NCBI GenBank assembly: GCA_035649635.1
Contig: DASRJE010000059.1
Location: forward strand, 1 to 64,000
Direction of reading: 5' to 3'
DNA length: 64,000 nt
From: Gp6-AA40 sp035649635
GTDB taxonomy: Bacteria; Acidobacteriota; Vicinamibacteria; Vicinamibacterales; UBA2999
The notes under the pieces were generated by a model. That model ran no database searches. It was not told the DNA's origin and worked only from the letters and a program-made list of their open reading frames with translations. Below, one piece after another: positions 16,563 to 24,713 of this stretch (position 1 is the first letter of the stretch; every line of letters begins with the position of its first letter). Made by a program: the position numbers and the translations under genes.

Positions 16563-17708
16563 CTAAGGCAGCATCTCCCGATAACAGGCCTCGTACATCG
16601 GGACCACTTTCTCGACGCAGAACTCGCTCCGCACCCGCCGGCACGCAGCCCGCGCGATGCTTCGATGCAGCGACGGATCCGTCAGCAACGCGACGCCGCT
16701 CGCGACCATCTCGTCGATCGCGTCGAGCGGATGCAGGAACCCACTGACACCATGCTCGATGACTTCCGGCAGCCCACCGACACGCGAGGCAATGACGGGC
16801 ACTTCGCACGCCATCGCTTCGAGCGCCGCAAGGCCGAAGCTTTCCTGCGCCGACGGTAAGAGAAACAGATCCGCGATCGACAACAGTGGCACCACTTCCT
16901 CCTGCGCACCCACCGCGTCGACGAGCGCACCGATGCCGAGATCGCGCGCCATCTGCTGCGCCATCGCCAGGTCTGGACCGTCACCAACCAGCAACAGCCG
17001 CGCCGGTGTCTGCTTCCGGATCCGATCGAAGATCGCGACGACGGCATCGACGCGCTTCACGGGACGGAAGTTCGAAACGTGCACAATCACCTTTGTCGCG
17101 TCGCTTCCACCAGAGAATCGCCTTCGAAGGTCGGGACGGGGTCGACGCCGGTGGATCGCACAGTCGAGGAAGTTGGGAATGACTGCGATCGGATGCTTCA
17201 CCCCGAGCTCGGCGTAGGTCGAGGCACGTAGGCTGCTCGACACGGCCGTCACCGCATCGGATTGCTCGATCGAGAACGCCACGATCCGCGAGTACGACGG
17301 GTCGCTGCCGACGAGAGTGATGTCGGTTCCATGAAGCGTCGTAACGACGCGCGGCCCCTGCCCGTCAGCGCTCAGGATCTGTCGCGAGAGAAATGCCGCC
17401 GTGGCATGGGGCACCGCGTAGTGCGCATGGATGATGTCCAGCCTTGACTCGCGCGCGACCTGTACGATGCGATTGGCAAGCGACAACAGGTACTGTGGCT
17501 CTCGAAACAACGGGTAGGTCGGCGTCAGGACCTGGTGGAAGAACAACCCTTCCTGGAAGTCTCCGAGCCGGAAGGGGGTCTCCGTGCTGATGAAGTGCGC
17601 CTGGTGGCCGCGAAGCGCCAACGCCTTCCCCAGCTCCGTAGCCACGATCCCGCTTCCGCCGACCGAGGCGTAGCAGACGATGCCGACGTTCAGTGGACGA
17701 GTGATCAA
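16563..17708 (-). CDS. bshA: N-acetyl-alpha-D-glucosaminyl L-malate synthase BshA
   Basis: This 381-aa GT4 glycosyltransferase catalyses the first step of bacillithiol synthesis, transfer of GlcNAc from UDP-GlcNAc to L-malate. The N-terminus NVGIVCYASVGGSGIVATELG and the DFQEGLFFHQVLTPTYPLF region are characteristic of BshA within GT4. DIIHAHYAVPHATAA is also typical. The C-terminal nucleotide-sugar site has AQESFGLAALEAMACEVPVI. The length matches characterised BshA (about 377-380 aa). It follows bshB1 with a 4-bp overlap in a two-gene operon. bshC, the cysteine ligase for the last step, is not in the window. Together the pair indicates that bacillithiol is the cell's low-molecular-weight thiol. 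Confidence 0.95.
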   Translation of the reverse strand: MITRPLNVGIVCYASVGGSGIVATELGKALALRGHQAHFISTETPFRLGDFQEGLFFHQVLTPTYPLFREPQYLLSLANRIVQVARESRLDIIHAHYAVPHATAAFLSRQILSADGQGPRVVTTLHGTDITLVGSDPSYSRIVAFSIEQSDAVTAVSSSLRASTYAELGVKHPIAVIPNFLDCAIHRRRPRPDLRRRFSGGSDATKVIVHVSNFRPVKRVDAVVAIFDRIRKQTPARLLLVGDGPDLAMAQQMARDLGIGALVDAVGAQEEVVPLLSIADLFLLPSAQESFGLAALEAMACEVPVIASRVGGLPEVIEHGVSGFLHPLDAIDEMVASGVALLTDPSLHRSIARAACRRVRSEFCVEKVVPMYEACYREMLP

Positions 17709-18415
17709 GACAGGAGATGCGGCCGAAGAACAGGCTGTTTCACGACGATTCCTTCAGCAAAAGTGACGCCCGCCAGCGCGCCGAAGTGAGAGTCGCGACT
17801 TTCGATCAACTGCGCAAATCCGGACGATGTGAGTCGTGTAGGAACCGCGTCCGGCTGCAGGGGGCGGAACTGGCTCACGAAGCAGGCCAGGGCCCGGCGC
17901 TTGGTGGGGTAGTGCTCGCTCACGTCCACGACGAACGAAGGCGCGACGGCATCGTTGATGAAGTAGTAGCACACCGCCTGCGGCTTCCAGGCCTCGCCCT
18001 CGGCTTCATATCTTCGGAGACCGGCGTTGAAGATTGCCTCGGTCAGCAGATGACTGGCAGCGACATGATCGGGATGGCGATCGGACCAGTAGGGGACCGC
18101 GATCACGCGCGGCTGGGCGCGGCGGACAAGGCTGGCGACGGCGCGCATCTGATCAGTGTCACCGCCGAGCGCCCGATCCGGTAGGCGTAGATTCACGCGC
18201 CATGCGGCGCCGAGCACGTCACAGGAGGCATCGGCTTCGGCCAGCCGTTCGGTGACGGTCCCGTTGCTACCCATCTCGCCAGCGGTCAGATCGCACAGCC
18301 CGACCTGGTGCCCGAGGGCAACGTGCTTGGCAACGAGACCGCCGATGCCAATCTCGATATCGTCCGGATGAGGACCGATTGCCAGCACATCGACGGGCGA
18401 CAGAGGTGTTTTCAT
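17705..18415 (-). CDS. bshB1: Bacillithiol biosynthesis deacetylase BshB1
   Basis: This 236-aa LmbE/PIG-L-type zinc deacetylase removes the acetyl group from GlcNAc-malate, the second step of bacillithiol synthesis. The metal-binding motif is GPHPDDIEIGIGG (H17, D19, D20 region). LCDLTAGEMGSNGTVTERLAEA and RLPDRAL are typical of BshB1. WSDRHPDHVAASHLLTEAIF supplies the third ligand (HPDH). Length and motifs match the BshB1 branch better than generic LmbE. It is upstream of bshA and overlaps it by 4 bp. A strong hairpin separates it from the FAD oxidoreductase gene upstream, so the bsh pair probably has its own promoter near 18416-18430. Confidence 0.95.
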   Translation of the reverse strand: MKTPLSPVDVLAIGPHPDDIEIGIGGLVAKHVALGHQVGLCDLTAGEMGSNGTVTERLAEADASCDVLGAAWRVNLRLPDRALGGDTDQMRAVASLVRRAQPRVIAVPYWSDRHPDHVAASHLLTEAIFNAGLRRYEAEGEAWKPQAVCYYFINDAVAPSFVVDVSEHYPTKRRALACFVSQFRPLQPDAVPTRLTSSGFAQLIESRDSHFGALAGVTFAEGIVVKQPVLRPHLLS

Positions 18416-18431
18416 GCCATAGCCTTGTAAA

Positions 18432-18482
18432 GACCCCGGGGGTGATTCTCCAGTCCATCCGGGCGGAAATCACCCCGGGGTC
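18432..18482. terminator. Long stem-loop between the FAD oxidoreductase gene and bshB1
   Basis: GACCCCGGGGGTGATT (18432-18447) pairs with AATCACCCCGGGGTC (18468-18482), leaving one bulged G and a 20-nt loop. It abuts the stop codon of the FAD oxidoreductase gene and lies just upstream of bshB1, both on the minus strand. No T-tract follows on that strand, so termination is likely but not certain. Confidence 0.65.
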
Positions 18483-19694
18483 CTAGCGTGTCCAGCCGAA
18501 TACGTCGTCGTGCTTATCCGACTCCCCGTTCGCTGCGCGTGCAAGCACGCGTGCTGCAAGGAAGGCTCCAGAGAGCGACTGACCGCCGAGACCGAACAGA
18601 TGGCGTGGGTAGTTTCGATGCGGACCGATATACATGATCCCATCAGCCGTTTCGCCATACGACGCGTCCCAGCCATATTCCGGCTGCAGTCCCGAAATCG
18701 CTGGATTCATCATCAGCAACTCGTACATCAGTTGCCCGGTACGTTGAACCAGGACCGCGTCCCGCTTTCGCGTTGGCGTGACGTCCTGGGTGGCACCGGT
18801 TACGAGCAGCCGATCGTCGCGGGTCCACCGAACCTGATGAGGCGGCGATGCGCTGTCAGCGATCGTGAGGTCGCGACTGGCAAGCTGCTTCCGAATGGCC
18901 GCCCCCACCGGCTCGGTCACCACAAAGTACTGCTCCCGCGGCTTGAAATGACGACGAAGCGGCTTGAATTCAGCCGTAGCCATTCCCGTGCATACGATGA
19001 CCGCTCGAGCACGGATAACTCCGCCCTCGAGGGTGATCTCCACGTTCTTGGCGCCCGCTCGAACCTTGGTGACGCGCGACTTCTCGAAAAAGATCCCGCC
19101 CCGCGACTTCGCCGCTGCCGCCAACCCCAGGCAGGCGCGATAAGGGTCGAGCGTGAACGATGCGTCCAGTCGCATCGCGCCGGCCGCTTCGAGCGCCGTC
19201 GACTTCCTGACGTTCGCCGGGGATAGCCAATTACAGTCGAGGCCCGCCGCGCTCCGTGCCTCGAATTCCCGGCGGAGCCCTTTCGCGTCATCTCTCGACG
19301 CAACCACGATGTGTTCGCACGCCTCCAGCCCACACTGGATCTTCAAGCGCCGGATGAGCGCTGCCGCATCGAGCGATGCGCGCCGCCAGCTCTCGAAGAT
19401 CCGTCGTGCGGCGCGAAGGCCATAACGCGCAGCGACATCACGGAACGACGGCCCCGGCTCAGGCAGCAGCAAGCCCGCGCTCCGTCCCGAGCTTCCCTGG
19501 CCGAGCCGATCGGCTTCGACGAGGACCGGTTTGAGGCCGGCAACCGCGCAGGCGTAAGCCGTGGCGCACCCGGTCAGGCCGCCCCCGACGATGACAATGT
19601 CAGTCGCGAATTCGCCGCGAAATCGTGGATGGTCTGGCCGGCGAGAACGGGGAAAGGTATCGATCCATGGTGAGATTCCGTAACGTGTACGCAT
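18483..19694 (-). CDS. FAD-dependent oxidoreductase (DadA/PuuB-like)
   Basis: This 403-aa DAO-family flavoenzyme has the FAD-binding Rossmann motif IVIVGGGLTGCATAYACA at about residues 33-50, and a glutamate at the end of the second strand (LVEADRLGQGSSGRSAGLL). The C-terminal FAD contact is HLFGLGGQSLSGAFLAARVLA. The pattern matches gamma-glutamylputrescine oxidase, glycine oxidase and D-amino-acid dehydrogenase relatives that oxidise secondary or primary amines in the cytoplasm. The substrate is not determinable. No signal peptide is present. It is transcribed away from the penicillin-acylase gene, and a strong hairpin follows its stop, so it is probably monocistronic. Confidence 0.88.
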   Translation of the reverse strand: MRTRYGISPWIDTFPRSRRPDHPRFRGEFATDIVIVGGGLTGCATAYACAVAGLKPVLVEADRLGQGSSGRSAGLLLPEPGPSFRDVAARYGLRAARRIFESWRRASLDAAALIRRLKIQCGLEACEHIVVASRDDAKGLRREFEARSAAGLDCNWLSPANVRKSTALEAAGAMRLDASFTLDPYRACLGLAAAAKSRGGIFFEKSRVTKVRAGAKNVEITLEGGVIRARAVIVCTGMATAEFKPLRRHFKPREQYFVVTEPVGAAIRKQLASRDLTIADSASPPHQVRWTRDDRLLVTGATQDVTPTRKRDAVLVQRTGQLMYELLMMNPAISGLQPEYGWDASYGETADGIMYIGPHRNYPRHLFGLGGQSLSGAFLAARVLARAANGESDKHDDVFGWTR

Positions 19695-19834
19695 CAGGAC
19701 GTCATCCCGCGATCCACTTCACCAATGCCGGCCGTGCATCGGCGCCGGCGGGCGCGTCTGCAAAGGCTGACAGAATGTGAATTCTGGATCATCTTAAAAC
19801 AGTGGTATGACCCCATAATCAGTTAATCACTACC

Positions 19835-22408
19835 ATGCGCCGTCGACTGTGGAAGGGAGGGCTCGCGATCGCGATTTTGCTAGCCCTGGGCGTAGCCGCG
19901 GCTGGCGTCTGGGTGCGTGCACAGCTCCGAGGCAGCCTGCCCCTCCTGGGCGGCGACATGCGGTTGGAGGGCCTCTCGGCACCGGTCATCGTCACACGCG
20001 ACGCCCTCGGCATCCCGACCGTGAGAGGCGCCTCGCGCGAAGATGTGGCGCGCGCGACCGGCTTCCTGCACGCGCAGGATCGATTCTTCCAGATGGATTT
20101 GGCGCGGCGCCGGGCGGCCGGGGAACTCTCTGCCCTGGTTGGCGCGCGGGCGATCGTGGCAGACAGGCAGATCCGCATGCATCGCTTTCGCGCCGAAGCC
20201 CAACGGGCAGTCGCCGCGATGGACCCGGCATGGCGCGCGATCATCGAGGCCTACACGTCGGGGGTGAACAGCGGTTTGAGTCAACTGCGCAAGCCGCCCT
20301 TCGAATATGTGCTACTTCGACAAGAGCCCCAGAAGTGGCTGGTCGAAGACAGCATGCTCGTGGTGCTGTCCATGTTCATCACGCTTCAAGATCCGGACGG
20401 CTCGTACGAAGCGACGCTGGCGACGATGCATGACGTGCTTCCCGAAGCGATGGCAAACTTCCTGGCGCCGATTGGCACCGAGTGGGACTCGCCAATCGTG
20501 GGCCACGCGCTCGATGTCCCACAGACTCCCGGTCCCGAGGTGTACGACCTGCGCTCGAAGCTGAGCGGACAACCCTCTCGCAGGCTTCCAGCTCCGCGAC
20601 CTCCCACTCGTCTTCTTCGTCCCATCGAACAGGAAGCGACGAACAGAACTTTGGGAGTCGGGAATTGGCACTTGGGAGTTGGAAGTTGGCCTTCGACTAT
20701 CGCTCAGGCCACCCCGACCCTTCGACAAGCTCTGGGTCGCCCCGAGCAGGGTCGAGGGGCGAGCCGCGTCGAGGGGTGGGAATTGGGAGTTGACAAAGAG
20801 GGAGCTATAGGAAGCAACAACTGGGCGATCTCTGGCCGCCTCACCGCGGACGGCCGCGCCCTCATCGCCAACGACATGCATCTCACCGTGCGCGTCCCCA
20901 ACACGTGGTACCGCGCCTCTCTCGAATGGCAGGATGGGCCCAACGCCACGCCACATCGTTTGATGGGGGTGACGCTGCCCGGCGTTCCTGCCGTGGTCGT
21001 TGGCAGCAACACGCACGTGGCGTGGGGCTTCACCAACTCGCAGGGCGACTGGAGCGACATCGTCCTGCTCGAGATCGATCCTACGGACTCGAATCGATAC
21101 CGCACGCCGGAGGGTTGGCGGACCTTCGAGCGGCATGACGAGATGATCGAGGTCGCGGGAGAGGATGAACCGCGACAGCAGTCGATCCGGTGGACGATCT
21201 GGGGCCCCGTCATGGATCCCGATCACAAGGGACGTCTGCGCGCCCTACGTTGGGTGGCCCACGATCCGGCGCGTCTTGCCGCGTCGATTACGGCTCTGGA
21301 AGCGGCGCAGTCCATCGAGGAGGCTTTTGACGCGGTCAACGGTCTCGGGGCTCCCGGGCAGAACTTTGTCGTCGTCGACAACAAGGGCCGGATCGGTTGG
21401 ACGATTTACGGCTCGATGGCTCGCCGTGTCGGCTTCGACGGTCGTCTTCCCGTGTCGTGGGCCGACGGCACACGCGGGTGGAGTGGCTGGCTCAATCCCA
21501 ACGAGTACCCGCGTGTGCTGAATCCCGAGAGCGGCCGGATCTGGACCGCCAACGCCCGTGTCGTCGACGGCGACATGCTGACTCGGATTGGAGATGGCAA
21601 CTACGAGATCGGATCGCGTGCTCGCATCATCCGCGAGCGTCTTGCCATGCAGGACCACTTCACACCGGCAGACCTGTTGAACATCCAACTGGACACCAGC
21701 GCTGAGTTTCTGAGCCGATGGCGAACGCTGCTGCTGCAGTCGCTGAAGACGGTGACCGACCAGCCCCGCATCCGGCTGCGAGAGATTGTTGAAGGGGATT
21801 GGGACGGACGCGCCTCGCCGGGGTCGGCGGGCTATCGGCTGACCCGCATGTTTCGCGAAGAGGTCTCGGAAGCCATCATCGCGTTCGTGCTCATGGAGTG
21901 CAATGCGGCCGATCCGACATTCGACTACAGGAACGTGCGCCGGCGCGAAGGACCAATCTGGAAACTCGTCTCGGAAAAGCCGATGCACCTCCTCGATCCA
22001 CAGTACCCGAGCTGGGATGCGCTGCTCCTGAATGCCGCGACCAACGTCGTCGTGCGCGCCGAACGCGAGGGCGGACTCGCAGAGCCGTGGTCGACGTGGA
22101 ACATCACGGTCTATCGGCATCCATTGTCAGCCGGCTTGCCGTTCGTGGGCAGATGGCTCGACATGCCTCTGCAGCCGCTGCCTGGCGATCTCTACACTCC
22201 CAACATGCACTGGAACGCGTCGGCCTCGTCGGAGCGGATGATCGTGTCTCCCGGTCACGAGAGCGAAGGGATCATGCACATGCCAACAGGCCAGAGCGGC
22301 CACCCACTCTCACCGTTTTACTCGAACTCACATCCGGCATGGGTCAATGGCGAACCGACGCCATTTCTGCCCGGACCAACGGTCTATACGTTGACGCTCA
22401 CGCCGTGA
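19835..22408 (+). CDS. Penicillin acylase family (Ntn) hydrolase with repeat-expanded spacer
   Basis: This 857-aa precursor belongs to peptidase family S45. It has an N-terminal membrane anchor or signal (KGGLAIAILLALGVAAAGVW) and the alpha-subunit block VRGASREDVARATGFLHAQDRFFQMDL. The predicted autocleavage site precedes Ser327 in GAIGSNNWAISG, where Ser327 becomes the N-terminal nucleophile of the beta subunit. Later conserved stretches are HVAWGFTNSQGDWSD, NFVVVDNKGRIGW and the C-terminal SGHPLSPFYSN. Members cleave amides such as beta-lactam side chains or acyl-homoserine lactones in the periplasm. The unusual feature is residues about 248-322, just before Ser327. These are encoded largely by short repeats and replace the normal spacer region. 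The frame stays open through them. Confidence 0.92.
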   Translation: MRRRLWKGGLAIAILLALGVAAAGVWVRAQLRGSLPLLGGDMRLEGLSAPVIVTRDALGIPTVRGASREDVARATGFLHAQDRFFQMDLARRRAAGELSALVGARAIVADRQIRMHRFRAEAQRAVAAMDPAWRAIIEAYTSGVNSGLSQLRKPPFEYVLLRQEPQKWLVEDSMLVVLSMFITLQDPDGSYEATLATMHDVLPEAMANFLAPIGTEWDSPIVGHALDVPQTPGPEVYDLRSKLSGQPSRRLPAPRPPTRLLRPIEQEATNRTLGVGNWHLGVGSWPSTIAQATPTLRQALGRPEQGRGASRVEGWELGVDKEGAIGSNNWAISGRLTADGRALIANDMHLTVRVPNTWYRASLEWQDGPNATPHRLMGVTLPGVPAVVVGSNTHVAWGFTNSQGDWSDIVLLEIDPTDSNRYRTPEGWRTFERHDEMIEVAGEDEPRQQSIRWTIWGPVMDPDHKGRLRALRWVAHDPARLAASITALEAAQSIEEAFDAVNGLGAPGQNFVVVDNKGRIGWTIYGSMARRVGFDGRLPVSWADGTRGWSGWLNPNEYPRVLNPESGRIWTANARVVDGDMLTRIGDGNYEIGSRARIIRERLAMQDHFTPADLLNIQLDTSAEFLSRWRTLLLQSLKTVTDQPRIRLREIVEGDWDGRASPGSAGYRLTRMFREEVSEAIIAFVLMECNAADPTFDYRNVRRREGPIWKLVSEKPMHLLDPQYPSWDALLLNAATNVVVRAEREGGLAEPWSTWNITVYRHPLSAGLPFVGRWLDMPLQPLPGDLYTPNMHWNASASSERMIVSPGHESEGIMHMPTGQSGHPLSPFYSNSHPAWVNGEPTPFLPGPTVYTLTLTP
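20651..20794 (+). repeat. TTGGGAG heptamer and GTCGAGGGG-type repeats inside the acylase gene
   Basis: TTGGGAGTCGGGAATTGG and CTTGGGAGTTGGAAGTTGG occupy 20651-20689. A ccttcgacaagctc/gagcagggtcgagg inverted-type repeat spans about 20717-20763. GGGAATTGGGAGTTG closes the block at 20779-20793. The first and last belong to the TTGGGAG family also found at 47037-47093 and 51965-51998. The block encodes residues about 273-320 of the acylase, in phrases such as LGVGNWHLGVGSW. Confidence 0.8.
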
Positions 22409-22413
22409 ACCTA

Positions 22414-22565
22414 CGATTGAAGATTCGGCGATCTTTGATCGTTGATTCGTTGATGATTCTTGGTTGTTGATTGACGATTTATCGTGTGATTTGGAAGATC
22501 AACAATCACAAATCGACAACCAACAAGGAATCAAAAATCAAAGATCACCCAATCAACAATTGATC
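22414..22565. repeat. AT-rich TTGATTG-type foldback array, copy A
   Basis: The 172-bp convergent spacer is made of TTGATTG/GTTGATT-like units on the left and their complements on the right. GATCTTTGATCGTTGATTC (22430-22448) pairs with GAATCAAAAATCAAAGATC (22528-22546) at 17 of 19 positions. It begins a few bases after the acylase stop. A homologous copy starts just after the stop at 42331. No gene is present. Confidence 0.85.
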
Positions 22566-22580
22566 GATTGCCGCCGGAGT

Positions 22581-23111
22581 TCACCTCCGACCGCGCAAGT
22601 TAAAGCCGGTCAGCATGCTGATCCGAGTGCCGGCCTTCGACGGAACGAGGGCGAAGGTCATCGGCACGTTCAACGCGCCCGACCGAAACGTGACGCCACC
22701 GGCGACCGCCAACGCGACGCCCGCGGGCGTGACATTTGGCCCGATTCCGAACTCCGCGCCACTCGGCGATCGCAGCCCCGCCATCCAGCTCAGACTCGGG
22801 AGCGCCTCACCCTGCTCGAGTCCGCCGAGGAGGAACACGAATTCATTCATGGCGGCCACCCCGCCTCCCCGGCTGTAGAACTCCTTCTCGAACTGCCAAC
22901 CAAATTGCGTAATCATCGGACGCACATCAATCGATCGCTCGTGGAGCTTGTCGACAATGCCCTGACTGAGCGCCGTGATTCCGAAGCGCGGGCCCGAGAG
23001 GCTGACGGTCTTGAGCGGTGGCGGCGGGATTGTGACGTCCGGCGTTTGGGTCTGGGCACCAACGGGAACGGCAACGCTCACACAAAACAGCATCAATACA
23101 GCAGCGCGCAT
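22581..23111 (-). CDS. Secreted protein of unknown function
   Basis: This protein of 176 aa is read from the ATG at 23111, which has a strong SD (GGAGGT); an upstream in-frame ATG at 23132 lacks one. Residues 1-19 are a signal peptide (AAVLMLFCVSVAVPVGAQ). The mature part starts with PPPPLKTVSLSGPRFGITAL and contains DVRPMITQFGWQFEKEFYSRGGGVAAMNEFVFLLGG, then glycine-rich amphipathic stretches ending GFNLRGRR. I believe this is a family seen across Acidobacteria and Gemmatimonadetes, but I cannot name it. The alternating pattern suggests a small beta-rich periplasmic or outer-membrane protein. It lies 3' of a CTACG-tailed hairpin and the winged-helix regulator gene. Confidence 0.75.
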   Translation of the reverse strand: MRAAVLMLFCVSVAVPVGAQTQTPDVTIPPPPLKTVSLSGPRFGITALSQGIVDKLHERSIDVRPMITQFGWQFEKEFYSRGGGVAAMNEFVFLLGGLEQGEALPSLSWMAGLRSPSGAEFGIGPNVTPAGVALAVAGGVTFRSGALNVPMTFALVPSKAGTRISMLTGFNLRGRR

Positions 23112-23193
23112 AGGCACCTCCATGACACTCATGGTCGGCGCCGGCGGTAATCAATGTCTTGACGGCACTGCTGAAAAGTTCTGAAAGGGGGAA

Positions 23194-23217
23194 GTCCGGC
23201 TGAAGCCGGACACTACG
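23194..23217. repeat. CTACG-tailed REP-like hairpin
   Basis: GTCCGGC-TGAA-GCCGGAC is a perfect 7-bp stem with a tetraloop, followed by ACTACG. It lies between the winged-helix gene (stop at 23231) and the downstream secreted-protein gene. Related elements are at 29277-29301, 48531-48599 and 53934-53987. Confidence 0.75.
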
Positions 23218-23230
23218 TTCACAGCGCACA

Positions 23231-24664
23231 TTATGCGGCGCGCGTTCGTAGCCTCGCCAAAGCGGGAGCCCAGATGCCGGCATGCGCCGACACGTGAAGC
23301 AGTGGCTCGATCGGCAGGGTCCAACCGGCGTTGCCTTGTGGAGCGGCAGTCAGGGCCTGTTCGACCAGCGCCGCGGCCTCGACGTGCTTCGCGGCGAGCA
23401 CGAGCACGATAGCACGTCCAATCGCCGCATCAACCGATAGAGCGTCATCGGCCGGAATCGTGATTCCGCGATCGGATGTATCGAGAGCCGCCAGTCCGAG
23501 ACGCGCGAGGGGGTGCTGGGCGATGCGCTTGATCGCTTGTTGAAAGGCGGTCGCCGCCGCTTCGCGATCGCCCTGGCGAAATCGCAACGCCCCGATCGCG
23601 TACCACGTGTTCGCGCAGCACTCGCGACCATACAGATGCCCGCGGTCTTCGAAGGCGAGCTCGCGCTCGAAGGCTTCGAGCGCCGCCTGCTGTTCATCGC
23701 GTGCGAGATGAATGAGGCCTCGCAACCAGTGCAGCGCGACGGCGCTGAACCGTAATGGCGCTCCCGACGCCCCCGACTGACTCGCGATGCCGATCGTGAG
23801 TTCGCGCTCGGCTTCGTCGAGCCCATGTCGGGCCACGTGGACGGTGGCGATCAGCCAGTGAGCCAGCGCGAATCCAGGAAGCAGCCCGAGGGTGCGCCGT
23901 GCCGCGCGAAGACGCTCCTCTCCCCAGCCAACGTAGGCGAGACGGAAGTGATGCCGCCAGTTATCCGGTTCGAGCGTGACGGCGCGGCGGGACGCCGCCA
24001 ACGCGTCCACGTGGCGCCCGGTGCGATCGAGGACGAATCCGAGTGTTGCCCACGCCTCACCGTAGTCTGGTGCAAGGCGACAGGCTTCACGTGAGTGTCG
24101 CGTCGCCGCCTCGAGTGCCGCCACGTCCGGCTGCGCGTCAGCGCGGGTCATTTCGAATTGCATGATGCAGGCATTGGCCAGACCGATATGAGCGGGCGCG
24201 TGATCCGACGCGCGTTCGAGCACGCCCTCGAAGACGTGGCGAGCGCGAACGATCTGACCTCGCTCGAGCGTTTCCAGCGCGGCGCGTCCCTCGATCCACG
24301 CGCGATGCGGCGCCAGCAACTCGTCGAGCGCCTCGTCGCTGGCGCGCGCCGCGACCTGGCTGACGGCGCCGATGAAGCGATAGCCCTGCCGCGGCACCGT
24401 CTGGATATACGGCTGTCCGTCCGGCCCTGCGCCGAGCCTGCGGCGTAATGCCGAGACCGCCTGTTCGAGGCTGTTGTCGGTGACGGCGACGTCCTGCCAG
24501 ACCGCCTCGATGAGCGCATCCTTGGAAACGATTGAGCCGTGGCGAGCGAGCAGTTCCAGGAGAACCCCGACATGGCGGTCGGAAACCTGCAGGATTTCCC
24601 CTTCCCGTGTGACGCGGCGGGTATCGGCGTCGACGACGAAGTTTCCGAACGAGTAGTGAGCCAT
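23231..24664 (-). CDS. Winged-helix (OmpR/CadC-type) regulator with TPR region
   Basis: From ATG 24664 the protein is 477 aa. An upstream in-frame start at 24715 would overlap the divergent gene and adds no conserved sequence. Residues 1-95 are a Trans_reg_C winged helix: YSFGNFVVDADTRRVTREGE, SDRHVGVLLELLARHGSIVSK, TDNSLEQAVSALRRRLGA and VPRQGYRFIG. No receiver domain or transmembrane segment is visible, unlike CadC. Residues 130-470 are helical TPR-like repeats (HIGLANACIMQFEMTRAD, DYGEAWATLGFVLDRTGRHVDAL). The architecture resembles the soluble DNA-binding TPR regulators common in Acidobacteria. Targets are unknown. The divergent NHL gene, 49 bp away, is one candidate. Confidence 0.88.
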   Translation of the reverse strand: MAHYSFGNFVVDADTRRVTREGEILQVSDRHVGVLLELLARHGSIVSKDALIEAVWQDVAVTDNSLEQAVSALRRRLGAGPDGQPYIQTVPRQGYRFIGAVSQVAARASDEALDELLAPHRAWIEGRAALETLERGQIVRARHVFEGVLERASDHAPAHIGLANACIMQFEMTRADAQPDVAALEAATRHSREACRLAPDYGEAWATLGFVLDRTGRHVDALAASRRAVTLEPDNWRHHFRLAYVGWGEERLRAARRTLGLLPGFALAHWLIATVHVARHGLDEAERELTIGIASQSGASGAPLRFSAVALHWLRGLIHLARDEQQAALEAFERELAFEDRGHLYGRECCANTWYAIGALRFRQGDREAAATAFQQAIKRIAQHPLARLGLAALDTSDRGITIPADDALSVDAAIGRAIVLVLAAKHVEAAALVEQALTAAPQGNAGWTLPIEPLLHVSAHAGIWAPALARLRTRAA

Positions 24665-24713
24665 GAGAGTCGGATTCGGGAGTATTCTCCTCCAGACATT
24701 CGAGGAGCTTGCC

